NCBI GenBank assembly: GCA_002366725.1 | Contig: DFBT01000112.1 | Coordinates: forward strand, 1 to 8,534 | Direction of reading: 5' to 3' | DNA: 8,534 nt | From: Caldifarciminota bacterium UBA3073 | Lineage (GTDB): Bacteria > Hydrothermota > UBA3073 | Shown here: positions 1 to 6,610 of the stretch, in pieces | Layout of the letters: each line of letters begins with the position of its first letter | Position numbering within the stretch: the first letter of the stretch is position 1 | Position numbers and translations under genes: made by a program | The notes under the pieces: generated by a model | Database searches by the model: none | Seen by the model: only the letters and a program-made list of their open reading frames with translations | What the model was told of the DNA's origin: nothing

Positions 1-59
1 TTAGCCATAAGACGCAGCAATCTGGCGTTAAGAAAAACATAGGGGTGCCCTTTTCTTTG

Positions 60-93
60 CTTCGTTTCTTTTGGGCATGCAAAAGAAATGAAG
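60..93. repeat. 13-bp inverted repeat with 8-nt loop
   Basis: CTTCGTTTCTTTT at 60-72 pairs with AAAAGAAATGAAG at 81-93, with one G/A position that becomes a G-U wobble in one RNA strand. The loop GGGCATGC contains the palindrome GCATGC. The stem is AT-rich and no T-run follows on the minus strand, so it is not a canonical terminator for clpX. It may still mark an RNA 3' end or be part of a dispersed repeat. Confidence 0.55.
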
Positions 94-108
94 AATAAAG
101 ACAATATG

Positions 109-132
109 CTAAGTTATAGGTTCATAACTGAG
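109..132. repeat. Small stem-loop downstream of clpX
   Basis: AGTTAT at 112-117 pairs with ATAACT at 124-129 around a 6-nt loop. Two more pairs form beyond a single mismatch, giving eight pairs in all. It lies about 90-110 bp past the clpX stop codon. It could protect a processed 3' end, but it lacks the U-tract of an intrinsic terminator. Confidence 0.35.
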
Positions 133-222
133 GACTTTTACACTCATCATATAATCTGATAATTTTCATCACAACACTTTGGGACAACGTCCAATGTTAA
201 AGAATGTCACAATTTAATCTGC

Positions 223-1422
223 TTATGCGGTTTTCTTGTACCTCACATATACGGGCTGCCCTTTACCAAGTATAACATCGGAAGTGATTACACACTTCTT
301 GATACCCCCCTTTGACGGGAGTTCATACATTATATCCAACATTGCATCTTCTGCAATCGTCCGTAACGCACGGGCACCCATATCTTTCTCTATTGCAAGC
401 CTTGCAATGCATTCGAGTGCGTCATCCTCAAATTCGAGCTCAACTCCCTCGATTTTAAAGAGTTTTTTATACTGTTTGGTGAGAGCACCCTTCGGCTCCT
501 TAAGTATTCTAATCAGTGTCTTCTCATCGAGTGGATCGAGTGTCGCAACAACGGGCAACCTCCCCACAAATTCAGGTATAAATCCATACTGAACCAAATC
601 TCTTGGTTCTGGATGTGAAAGCCTCCTGGTGGCGATTTCACCAATTTCATTCCGCTTTGCCTTTTCACTTATCTTAAATCCCACCCGTGACTTACCAAGC
701 CTTCTTCCAATTATTTCATCCAGTCCCTCAAATGTACCACCGCATATGAATAGTATGTTCTTCGTATTTACCTTTATCAGCTTTTGTTCGGGATGCTTTC
801 TTCCACCGTGAGGGGGAACACTGGCTATACATCCCTCCATAATCTTTAAGAGCGCCTGCTGAACTCCCTCACCAGAGACATCTCTCGTAATGGATGGGGA
901 ATCGGATTTTCTCGCAATTTTATCTATTTCGTCTATATAAATGATACCCTTCTCTACCCTTTCAATATCGAAGTCACACGACTCAAAAAGCCTCAGAATG
1001 ATATTCTCCACATCCTCCCCAACATAGCCCGCCTCGGTCAGTGAAGTTGCATCGGATATAGAGAACGGAACCTTCAGGAACCTCGCAAGCGTCTCGGCAA
1101 GCAGGGTTTTGCCAACCCCCGTGGGACCTATCAAAATCACATTACTCTTTGCGATATCATCATCTCCCACATTGTAAAGTACTCGCTTATACTGATTATA
1201 CACCGCAACAGAGAGAACCCTTTTGGCATGGTCCTGACCTATCACATAATCGTTCAGATACCTGTGTATACCTTCGGGTGTAAATTCCCTTTCTTTCTCA
1301 CTGGGTACTGCCCGAGGTATCATCTCTCTAAATCTCCTTACGCAACTAAAACATATATTTGCATAAGGGCCAGATATTATATCCTCTTTCTCGATACCAC
1401 AAAATGAACAGGTTTTTGACAT
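223..1422 (-). CDS. clpX: ATP-dependent Clp protease ATP-binding subunit ClpX
   Basis: This is the AAA+ unfoldase that recognises, unfolds and threads substrates into ClpP in the cytoplasm. The 399-residue length is close to the family norm. The N-terminal zinc-binding domain has four cysteines at C5, C8, C24 and C27. The AAA+ module shows Walker A GPTGVGKT (99-106), pore-loop GYVG (132-135), Walker B IYIDEID (161-167), the RKH pore loop (208-210), the arginine-finger segment EFVGRLP (284-290) and a sensor-2 GAR (349-351). The tripeptide VGF at 247-249 sits where the ClpP-docking IGF loop is expected, so pairing with the adjacent ClpP is likely. The ATG start is preceded by TGAGGT at 7-nt spacing. 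It follows clpP by about 30 bp and is the last gene of the tig-clpP-clpX operon. All key residues appear intact. Confidence 0.98.
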   Translation of the reverse strand: MSKTCSFCGIEKEDIISGPYANICFSCVRRFREMIPRAVPSEKEREFTPEGIHRYLNDYVIGQDHAKRVLSVAVYNQYKRVLYNVGDDDIAKSNVILIGPTGVGKTLLAETLARFLKVPFSISDATSLTEAGYVGEDVENIILRLFESCDFDIERVEKGIIYIDEIDKIARKSDSPSITRDVSGEGVQQALLKIMEGCIASVPPHGGRKHPEQKLIKVNTKNILFICGGTFEGLDEIIGRRLGKSRVGFKISEKAKRNEIGEIATRRLSHPEPRDLVQYGFIPEFVGRLPVVATLDPLDEKTLIRILKEPKGALTKQYKKLFKIEGVELEFEDDALECIARLAIEKDMGARALRTIAEDAMLDIMYELPSKGGIKKCVITSDVILGKGQPVYVRYKKTA

Positions 1423-1452
1423 ATAAGATACCTCAACTTATACTCTGTACCG

Positions 1453-2043
1453 CTATTTCTTCTCCTTTCTCGCTATAACCTCATCTATTATTCCGTATTT
1501 CTTAGCCTCTTGCGCATTCATCCAGAAGTTTCTATCCGTATCCCGTTCGATCCTTTTTACATCCTTACCCGTATGCAATGCCAATATCTCATTCAATTCC
1601 TGTCTTACCCTTGTAATCTCCTTTGAATGTATGGCGAGGTCGACAGCTTGACCGGATATACCACCCATGGGCTGATGTATAAGAACTCTTGAGTGCGGTA
1701 GTATAAATCTCTTCCCCTTTGTCCCCGAAGCAAGTACGACGGCAGCCAAAGAGGCAGCCATTCCCATACATATCGTTGAAACATCTGCCCCGATATACTG
1801 GATGGTATCGTATATTGCAAGGCCACAAGATACGATTCCCCCGGGACTATCAATATAGAGATGTATATCTTTATGCGGGTCCTCTGCCTCAAGAAACAGG
1901 AATTGCGCCACTATACTGGAAGACACGGTCTCGGTTATCTCACTGCCAAGAATTATTATTCTATCTTTCAACAACCTCGAGAATATGTCGTACGCCCTTT
2001 CTCCCCTTCCAGACGATTCAACTACTATCGGAACAAGATTCAT
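1453..2043 (-). CDS. clpP: ATP-dependent Clp protease proteolytic subunit ClpP
   Basis: This is the serine peptidase that forms the tetradecameric degradation chamber capped by ClpX. From the chosen start it has 196 residues, typical of the family. The catalytic triad is visible: Ser98 in GMAASLAA, His123 in LIHQP, and Asp168 in ERDTDRN. The oxyanion-region SPGG motif is at 66-69. The ATG at 2043 was preferred over an in-frame TTG at 2067 because it has GGGGAG five bases upstream and yields the family-typical beginning MNLVPIVVE, followed by RGERAYDI. No long propeptide is present. It lies between tig (64 bp upstream) and clpX (30 bp downstream), so all three are probably co-transcribed. Confidence 0.96.
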   Translation of the reverse strand: MNLVPIVVESSGRGERAYDIFSRLLKDRIIILGSEITETVSSSIVAQFLFLEAEDPHKDIHLYIDSPGGIVSCGLAIYDTIQYIGADVSTICMGMAASLAAVVLASGTKGKRFILPHSRVLIHQPMGGISGQAVDLAIHSKEITRVRQELNEILALHTGKDVKRIERDTDRNFWMNAQEAKKYGIIDEVIARKEKK

Positions 2044-2048
2044 ATATT

Positions 2049-2054
2049 CTCCCC
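2049..2054 (-). promoter_or_regulatory. clpP ribosome binding site that decides the start
   Basis: On the minus strand GGGGAG ends five bases before the ATG at 2043. It lies inside the extra codons of the longer TTG-initiated reading, which argues that the TTG is not the start. Confidence 0.75.
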
Positions 2055-2107
2055 GTTCGACTGTCAAACACCGGTTATTACAGGTCGACTACTCAGAGAC
2101 CTAACGA

Positions 2108-3388
2108 TTATTTCGGAGTCACCAGTTTTTGTCTTTCGCTCCTTTGTCTATCAACTTTTTCCGAGTATTCAATCTTTGCTTTGCCCACCACCAAGTCGAG
2201 TGCCTTTCCCCTGCGGATATACGATCTCAAGTACTCACGACGATCGGTGTCTTCAAGGAATGACTTCGTCTCCGCGGGTGAAAGTGATTTCTTTAGAGCC
2301 TCTTTTATCTCCCCGTCTGTCACCTTTAAGTCTTCCCTTTCCGCTATTATTGAAAGAATGACCCTTGCCTTTGCGTCCCAAACTGCCCTCTCCCTCATTT
2401 CCTTTTCATCCATGGAGTCAAACTTCCCTTTTTTCACATCATCCAACCAATCTTCATACGCAATATCAACAAATACCTTCGGTGGATCAAACTTATGCCG
2501 CTCCACAAGTTCACTGAGAACCACGCCGGGCAGTATCTCCTTTACCCGTGCATCAAGCCTCTCGGAAAGTGTATTCCTTGTGTATTCTCTCAGTTCTTCC
2601 GCGCTCTGAAATCCGCATGTCTTTGCAAATTCATCATCAACTGACGGGAGTCTTACCTCCTTAACCTCGTTTATGATAACCCTGTAGGCAACTTCTCTTC
2701 CGGCAACGGACGAGTCCTCGTAATCAATTGGATAACGAACACTCACTTTTACATTCTCACCCAGTTTCCTGCCGACAAGTTTTTTGTTGAACTCCTCGGG
2801 GACCACATTAGAACCGAGTACGAACCCAAAGTTGGCAACCCTCTCGGGTCGCAGCACCCCTTTCTCCTCCTTTAAATAATCATAGTTTATTACCAAATAA
2901 TCGCCAGGTACAGAACTTCTCACAACGGGTATATAGGTGGCGTAGGAAACTCTCATTTCCCCTATTGCCCTGTCAATATCTTCATCTGTTTCCCGGGAAA
3001 TCGGGAGCTTAACAACAATATCTTTGTAATCTATATCCGCATCGGGCATCACCTCAAATGACGCAGTAAATGAAAGCGTATCTTCCCTTTGCTTTATATC
3101 ACTTATTTCAGCCCTTGTCAATGGAATTATACCCTTCTCCCTTATCACCTCAATGTATGCATCTCTACATACATCCTCTATCGCCTCTTCTTTTAATGCA
3201 CCCCCAAACCTCCTTTTTATAACCGAAATGGGGACCTTGCCCTTTCGAAATCCATCTACGGGGACTTCTTTTGAGTATTTTTTAAGGAGTTCTTCCTCTT
3301 TTTTGGCGACAAGAGATGGAGAGACGCTTATCTTGAGCATTCTCCCCGAATCAGATGATTTTTCCAAAGTGGATGTGATCTCATTCAT
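2108..3388 (-). CDS. tig: Trigger factor, ribosome-associated chaperone
   Basis: Trigger factor binds near the ribosomal exit tunnel and shields nascent chains. The 426-residue protein has the family's three-part architecture. The N-terminal ribosome-binding domain (about 1-125) carries the signature GFRKGKVP at 46-53. A diverged FKBP-like peptidyl-prolyl isomerase domain spans about 150-245, and a helical SurA-like chaperone domain spans about 250-426. In the FKBP part, the usual IDF strand reads INY (167-169) and the usual IPGFE-like segment reads VVPEEF (195-200), so isomerase activity may be weak or lost. The ATG start gives the usual N-terminal alignment and has GAAGGG about 7 nt upstream. 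It is the first gene of the tig-clpP-clpX operon, a widely conserved linkage. Confidence 0.96.
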   Translation of the reverse strand: MNEITSTLEKSSDSGRMLKISVSPSLVAKKEEELLKKYSKEVPVDGFRKGKVPISVIKRRFGGALKEEAIEDVCRDAYIEVIREKGIIPLTRAEISDIKQREDTLSFTASFEVMPDADIDYKDIVVKLPISRETDEDIDRAIGEMRVSYATYIPVVRSSVPGDYLVINYDYLKEEKGVLRPERVANFGFVLGSNVVPEEFNKKLVGRKLGENVKVSVRYPIDYEDSSVAGREVAYRVIINEVKEVRLPSVDDEFAKTCGFQSAEELREYTRNTLSERLDARVKEILPGVVLSELVERHKFDPPKVFVDIAYEDWLDDVKKGKFDSMDEKEMRERAVWDAKARVILSIIAEREDLKVTDGEIKEALKKSLSPAETKSFLEDTDRREYLRSYIRRGKALDLVVGKAKIEYSEKVDRQRSERQKLVTPK

Positions 3389-3397
3389 TCCTCAACC

Positions 3398-3409
3398 CTT
3401 CTGCAGAAG
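3398..3409. repeat. 12-bp palindrome overlapping the tig ribosome binding site
   Basis: CTTCTGCAGAAG is a perfect palindrome. On the tig transcript its 3' arm merges with the GAAGGG that is the best Shine-Dalgarno candidate. As RNA it could form only a 4-bp stem with a 4-nt loop, so any translational effect would be modest. Confidence 0.4.
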
Positions 3410-3417
3410 TCGGAGTT

Positions 3418-3434
3418 CTGTGACCAGGTCACAG
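3418..3434. promoter_or_regulatory. Perfect 17-bp palindrome in the tig leader, candidate operator
   Basis: CTGTGACCAGGTCACAG consists of two 8-bp arms around a central A. It lies 29-46 bp upstream of the tig ATG and roughly 75-90 bp downstream of the predicted transcription start. The half-sites TGTGA and TCACA are those of CRP/FNR-type sites, but the spacer is 5 bp where the E. coli CRP consensus has 6. It may bind a dimeric regulator, acting as a roadblock at this position, or it may be an RNA stem. The regulator is unknown. Confidence 0.5.
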
Positions 3435-3449
3435 CATATGCATTGACAG

Positions 3450-3500
3450 AGTGATGCCCACGCACCCCCGCCAAAGCGGGGCAGGTGTCAGGCAGGCACT
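3450..3500 (-). repeat. GC-rich repeat hairpin in the tig leader
   Basis: CCCCGC (3466-3471) and GCGGGG (3476-3481) form a perfect 6-bp stem with a CAAA loop. Weaker outer pairings (CAC/GTG, GCC/GGC, AGTG/CACT) could extend it to about 3450-3500. The adjacent GGCAGG-rich sequence belongs to the same dispersed family as the repeats near ppdK. No U-run follows on the minus strand, so a terminator role is not supported. Confidence 0.55.
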
Positions 3501-3514
3501 TCAGAGAGAAAAAT

Positions 3515-3543
3515 ATTATAACACAAGAAAAGAAAAAAGTCAA
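3515..3543 (-). promoter_or_regulatory. Sigma70-type promoter for tig-clpP-clpX
   Basis: On the minus strand TTGACT (3543-3538) and TATAAT (3520-3515) are separated by exactly 17 bp. The -10 is preceded by TGT, which fits the extended -10 pattern TGn. A T-rich stretch lies upstream of the -35. Transcription should start near 3508, giving a leader of about 120 nt. The -35 begins only about 15 bp beyond the ppdK stop codon, and no terminator separates them, so read-through from ppdK may also feed this operon. The sequence is strikingly like the ppdK promoter. Confidence 0.85.
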
Positions 3544-3557
3544 GAAAAATTTGCCGT

Positions 3558-6206
3558 TCATTTCCTGCTATTCCTTATCTTCGCCTGAGCCGCAGCGAGT
3601 CTTGCGGTTGGCACCCTGTAGGGTGAACAACTGACATAATCTAATCCCACCCTCTCACAAAAATCTATGGATTTTGGGTCGCCCCCATGCTCACCGCATA
3701 TCCCGACCTCAAGTTTTGGATTTGTCTTCTTTCCCCTTTCAAGACCAATCTTGATGAGCTCTCCGACGCCCCTCTCGTCCAGGGTCTGAAATGGATCGTA
3801 GTTCAGAATTCCATTTTCTATGTAGCTATCGAGAATCTTCGCAACATCGTCTCTTGAGAAACCAAATGTGGTCTGTGTGAGGTCATTTGTGCCGTACGAA
3901 AAGAAATCCGCTATCTCCGCAATTTCACCTGCTGTGAGTGCCGCTCTCGGCAGTTCAATCATTGTACCCACCATGTAGTTTATTTTTACTCCCCGTTCCT
4001 TCATAACCTCTTCCGCAACCTTCTCAACCACTTTTCTCTGATTCTCCAATTCGATCTTGCTGCCAACGAGGGGAATCATAACCTCGGGAATGACCTTTTT
4101 GCCCTCCCGGGTGACATCACAGGCAGCCTCAAAAATTGCCCTCACCTGCATTTCTGTTATCTCAGGATATGTTATACCGAGTCTGCATCCACGATGTCCA
4201 AGCATTGGATTTGTTTCGGATAGTGCCCTCGCCTTCTCCTCTATGACCGCGGGTTCTACATTCATCTCTTTTGCGAGTTCCTCGATTGCCTTCGGACCCT
4301 TGGGTAAGAATTCGTGCAGGGGAGGATCGAGTGTTCTTATGATCACGGGCAGACCGTCCATAACTCTGAAGATTCCCTTGAAATCCTCCCTCTGCATGGG
4401 AAGAATCTTGGCAAGCGCTTTTTCCCTTTCCTCTCTGGTTTCCGCTACGATCATCTCCCTGACCGCCTTAATTCTCTCGCCCCCGAAAAACATATGCTCG
4501 GTCCTGCACAACCCTATGCCTTCACATCCGAAATCTCTCGCCGTCTTTGCATCATTTGGCGTGTCTGCATTCGTTTTTACACCCAGTCTTCTAACCTCAT
4601 CCGCAAAAGATAGCAATCTTCCGAATTCACCGGTGAGTGATGCCTTGATTTTCTTGACATCTCCCTCCATCACGCGGCCGGTAGCACCATCTATGGTGAT
4701 TACATCGCCCTCTTTTATAGTACAATCGCCCTTCTTGAAAAGTTTTCTGGCGTAATCAATATTTATGGACTCACACCCCGCAATACAGGGCTTGCCCATT
4801 CCCCTTGCCACAACTGCGGCGTGTGATGTCATTCCTCCTCTCTGGGTGAGTATGCCCTCTGCACTCGCCATCCCCTTTATGTCCTCGGGAGAGGTCTCAA
4901 TTCTCACGAGAATACACCCTTCACCCTTCTCTTTCATCCTGACCGCATCCTCCGAAGAGAACACCACCTTGCCAGTTGCGGCCCCTGGAGACGCCGGTAA
5001 TCCTCGAGAAATAACCTCTACTTTCGCATATGGGTCTACCATCGGATGAAGGAGGAGGTCTATGTCTCTTGGGTCTACCCTCATAATTGCCTCTTCCTTT
5101 GATATAAGTTTCTCGTCTGTCATATCAACTGCTATCTTAACAGCCGCAAGCGGAGTGCGTTTACCCGTACGGGTCTGCAGGATAAACAGCTTGCCCTTCT
5201 CCATCGTGAACTCAATATCCTGCACATCTCGGTAATGGTTCTCCAGCTTATCGCGGATTCCGCTCAGTTCTCCGTAAGTGTCGGGGAACATTTCCTCAAG
5301 CGATGCCAGAGAGGAATCACTCATCCCCCTTTCTGCCTTGGAAAGAGGATGGGGCGTTCGTATACCCGCCACCACATCTTCACCCTGGGCATTTTGGAGC
5401 CACTCGCCATAGAATACATTTTCACCGGTGGCGGGGTTTCGTGTAAATGCAACACCCGTCATCGAGTCCTCACCCATATTCCCAAACACCATTGACTGGA
5501 CATTGCAGGCGGTTCCCCAATCGTCTGATATATTATTGAGTCTTCTGTATTCCTTTGCCCTCTCATTATTCCAGGATTTAAATACCGCTCCTATTGCACC
5601 CCATAACTGTCCAAACGGGTCCTCGGGAAAGGTCTTACCGTGTCTTTTAATTATGTTCTCGTAAATTTCAGTAAGTTCCCGAAGGGCTTCTGAAGAAAGT
5701 TCAGAATCAAGTTTTGCCCCTTTTTCTTTTTTTAATTTGGCGAGTGCCTCCTCGAACTCTCCATGCGAAATTGCCATAACCACATTGCCATACATATCTA
5801 TCAACCTGCGGTAACAATCATATGCAAATCTTTCGTTACCCGTATTCTTTATTAACCCCTTCACAGTATTCTTGTTCAATCCAAGGTTCAAGATGGTATC
5901 CATCATACCTGGCATAGATACCCTCGCACCAGAACGAACGGAGACGAGAAGGGGATTGTCAAGATCCCCGAATTTCTTCTCCATTCTCCCTTCCAATCTT
6001 CTTTGTGCATCCTCTACTTCCCTTTTCAATCCCTCTGGAAGTTTGTCACCGTGTTTAAAATAATAAACACATGTGTCAGTTGTTATGGTAAAACCGGGGG
6101 GAACCGGAATACCGATCCTGGTCATTTCATGCAACCCGGCGCCCTTTCCGCCAAGCGCGGCTTTCATATCCCTGTTTCCCTCTCCGAAGAAGTAGACATA
6201 TCTCAT
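3558..6206 (-). CDS. ppdK: Pyruvate, phosphate dikinase
   Basis: PPDK interconverts ATP, pyruvate and phosphate with AMP, phosphoenolpyruvate and pyrophosphate in the cytoplasm. It can serve gluconeogenesis or pyrophosphate-linked glycolysis; direction cannot be read from sequence. The 882 residues match the usual length. The N-terminal nucleotide-binding domain includes KGAGLHEM (21-28) and SVRSGARVSMPGMMDT (89-104). The swivelling phosphohistidine domain has GGMTSHAA with catalytic His462, and Thr460 occupies the position targeted by PDRP regulators in plants and bacteria. The C-terminal PEP/pyruvate barrel has CRTEHMFF (567-574), GTNDLTQ (772-778) and CGEHGGDP with catalytic Cys837. The start has a near-perfect AAGGAGG seven to eight bases upstream. 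It is probably monocistronic from its own distant promoter, with possible read-through into tig. No PDRP regulator gene is in the window. Confidence 0.98.
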   Translation of the reverse strand: MRYVYFFGEGNRDMKAALGGKGAGLHEMTRIGIPVPPGFTITTDTCVYYFKHGDKLPEGLKREVEDAQRRLEGRMEKKFGDLDNPLLVSVRSGARVSMPGMMDTILNLGLNKNTVKGLIKNTGNERFAYDCYRRLIDMYGNVVMAISHGEFEEALAKLKKEKGAKLDSELSSEALRELTEIYENIIKRHGKTFPEDPFGQLWGAIGAVFKSWNNERAKEYRRLNNISDDWGTACNVQSMVFGNMGEDSMTGVAFTRNPATGENVFYGEWLQNAQGEDVVAGIRTPHPLSKAERGMSDSSLASLEEMFPDTYGELSGIRDKLENHYRDVQDIEFTMEKGKLFILQTRTGKRTPLAAVKIAVDMTDEKLISKEEAIMRVDPRDIDLLLHPMVDPYAKVEVISRGLPASPGAATGKVVFSSEDAVRMKEKGEGCILVRIETSPEDIKGMASAEGILTQRGGMTSHAAVVARGMGKPCIAGCESINIDYARKLFKKGDCTIKEGDVITIDGATGRVMEGDVKKIKASLTGEFGRLLSFADEVRRLGVKTNADTPNDAKTARDFGCEGIGLCRTEHMFFGGERIKAVREMIVAETREEREKALAKILPMQREDFKGIFRVMDGLPVIIRTLDPPLHEFLPKGPKAIEELAKEMNVEPAVIEEKARALSETNPMLGHRGCRLGITYPEITEMQVRAIFEAACDVTREGKKVIPEVMIPLVGSKIELENQRKVVEKVAEEVMKERGVKINYMVGTMIELPRAALTAGEIAEIADFFSYGTNDLTQTTFGFSRDDVAKILDSYIENGILNYDPFQTLDERGVGELIKIGLERGKKTNPKLEVGICGEHGGDPKSIDFCERVGLDYVSCSPYRVPTARLAAAQAKIRNSRK

Positions 6207-6213
6207 AGACTTC

Positions 6214-6220
6214 CCTCCTT
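6214..6220 (-). promoter_or_regulatory. Strong ppdK Shine-Dalgarno sequence
   Basis: On the minus strand AAGGAGG lies seven bases before the ATG at 6206. It is the best ribosome binding site in the window, in contrast to the plus-strand genes, which have none. Confidence 0.85.
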
Positions 6221-6272
6221 TATCCCATCACATTGAAATTAATCAGTTACAAACAGGGATTGAAAGAGAATT

Positions 6273-6294
6273 TATCCATACGGATCCGTAGGGA
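6273..6294. repeat. 22-bp direct repeat, copy 1, with TACGGATCCGTA core
   Basis: The 22 bases here are identical to those at 6453-6474, exactly 180 bp away in the same orientation. The core TACGGATCCGTA is a perfect 12-bp palindrome. This copy is about 65-90 bases upstream of the ppdK start codon. Diverged copies of the same motif lie at 6942-6956 and 6970-6984. Confidence 0.85.
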
Positions 6295-6342
6295 AGAGAA
6301 AAAGATATTTTAAGAAAAAAGAATCTCTTTTAGTCTCTTACT

Positions 6343-6362
6343 TGCCTGCCGGTAGGCAGGGA
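6343..6362. repeat. Dispersed TGCCTGCCGGTAGGCAGGGA repeat, copy 1
   Basis: These 20 bases recur exactly at 8508-8527. TGCCTGCCGGTAGGCA is palindromic except for one central G/T pair. Its 3' end overlaps a second perfect palindrome, CAGGGAATCCCTG, at 6357-6369. Confidence 0.8.
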
Positions 6363-6407
6363 ATCCCTGTGAAATTGCTAAGTCATCATTTGGAGACCAC
6401 AGACCTG

Positions 6408-6424
6408 CCCCGCCAGAGGCGGGG
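6408..6424. repeat. GC-rich hairpin CCCCGCC/GGCGGGG
   Basis: A perfect 7-bp stem surrounds a 3-nt AGA loop. The neighbouring ACCTG is shared with the tig-leader hairpin, which lies in the opposite orientation relative to transcription. No U-tract follows on the minus strand, so it should not terminate ppdK transcription on its own. Confidence 0.65.
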
Positions 6425-6452
6425 GAATTAATTTTCCCTCTGTGCACTCCCA

Positions 6453-6474
6453 TATCCATACGGATCCGTAGGGA
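6453..6474. repeat. 22-bp direct repeat, copy 2, with TACGGATCCGTA core
   Basis: This is an exact second copy of the sequence at 6273-6294. The two copies bracket 158 bp that contains the GC-rich hairpin and the TGCCTGCCGG repeat. In the candidate three-way junction of the ppdK leader it forms the 5' hairpin. Confidence 0.85.
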
Positions 6475-6567
6475 CGGGTCGTATGACTGTGGTTTCTTTC
6501 ATATCGATAAGGGTATGAATTTTAATTGCAATGGAATATTATATAGATATCACCACGAATTTGCTAT

Positions 6568-6596
6568 ATTATAACACACCCCTCCAAAAAAGTCAA
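6568..6596 (-). promoter_or_regulatory. Sigma70-type promoter for ppdK
   Basis: On the minus strand TTGACT (6596-6591) and TATAAT (6573-6568) are separated by 17 bp, and TGT precedes the -10, giving an extended -10. The blocks TTTTTCTTGACTTTTTT and TGTGTTATAATAT are shared with the tig promoter at the same spacing. Transcription should start near 6561. No closer promoter of comparable quality is visible between here and the ppdK start codon. Confidence 0.85.
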
Positions 6597-6610
6597 GAAA
6601 AAATTCAATT

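Larger units (their letters stand above)
1..222. other. Gene-free region downstream of clpX
   Basis: No credible gene is present. Reading away from clpX on the minus strand, I find no GC-rich hairpin followed by a T-run, so no standard intrinsic terminator is visible. Two stem-loops lie here, at 60-93 and 109-132, plus a weak 4-bp one at 182-192. The minus-strand frame through the first hairpin reads FFCMPKRNEAKKRAPLCFS followed by a stop. This looks like the translation of a dispersed repeat rather than a real protein. Confidence 0.6.
6207..6561 (-). other. Long repeat-rich 5' leader of ppdK
   Basis: The predicted transcription start near 6561 leaves about 355 untranslated bases before ppdK. 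Several elements lie within it. There are two identical 22-bp repeats with palindromic cores, a CCCCGCC hairpin, and a TGCCTGCCGGTAGGCA near-palindrome. CAGGGAATCCCTG is a perfect palindrome at 6357-6369. A distant pairing of 6393-6402 with 6487-6496 gives 9 of 10 pairs and could close a three-way junction around two of the hairpins. I recognise no known riboswitch and no leader peptide. Confidence 0.55.

Noticed and set aside
2044..2067. Longer ClpP beginning at the TTG at 2067
   Set aside because: The GGGGAG ribosome binding site lies inside this extension, and the ATG at 2043 gives the family-typical N-terminus.
2044..2107. Internal promoter between tig and clpP (TTGACA at 2067-2062)
   Set aside because: At 17-bp spacing the -10 would be TATGAA overlapping the clpP start codon, which would give a leaderless or truncated message. 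Chance resemblance is more likely.
1719..2609. Plus-strand open frame of about 296 codons
   Set aside because: It lies antisense to clpP and tig, which match their families across their full length. Its translation is Ser/Arg-rich low-complexity sequence with no recognisable motif.
3389..3560. CIRCE or other classical heat-shock operator for the Clp operon
   Set aside because: No TTAGCACTC-N9-GAGTGCTAA element is present. The only strong palindrome has unrelated half-sites.
4057..4755. Plus-strand open frame of about 232 codons inside ppdK
   Set aside because: It is a reverse-strand shadow of the PPDK coding sequence, rich in Ser, Pro and Leu with no domain signature and no promoter.
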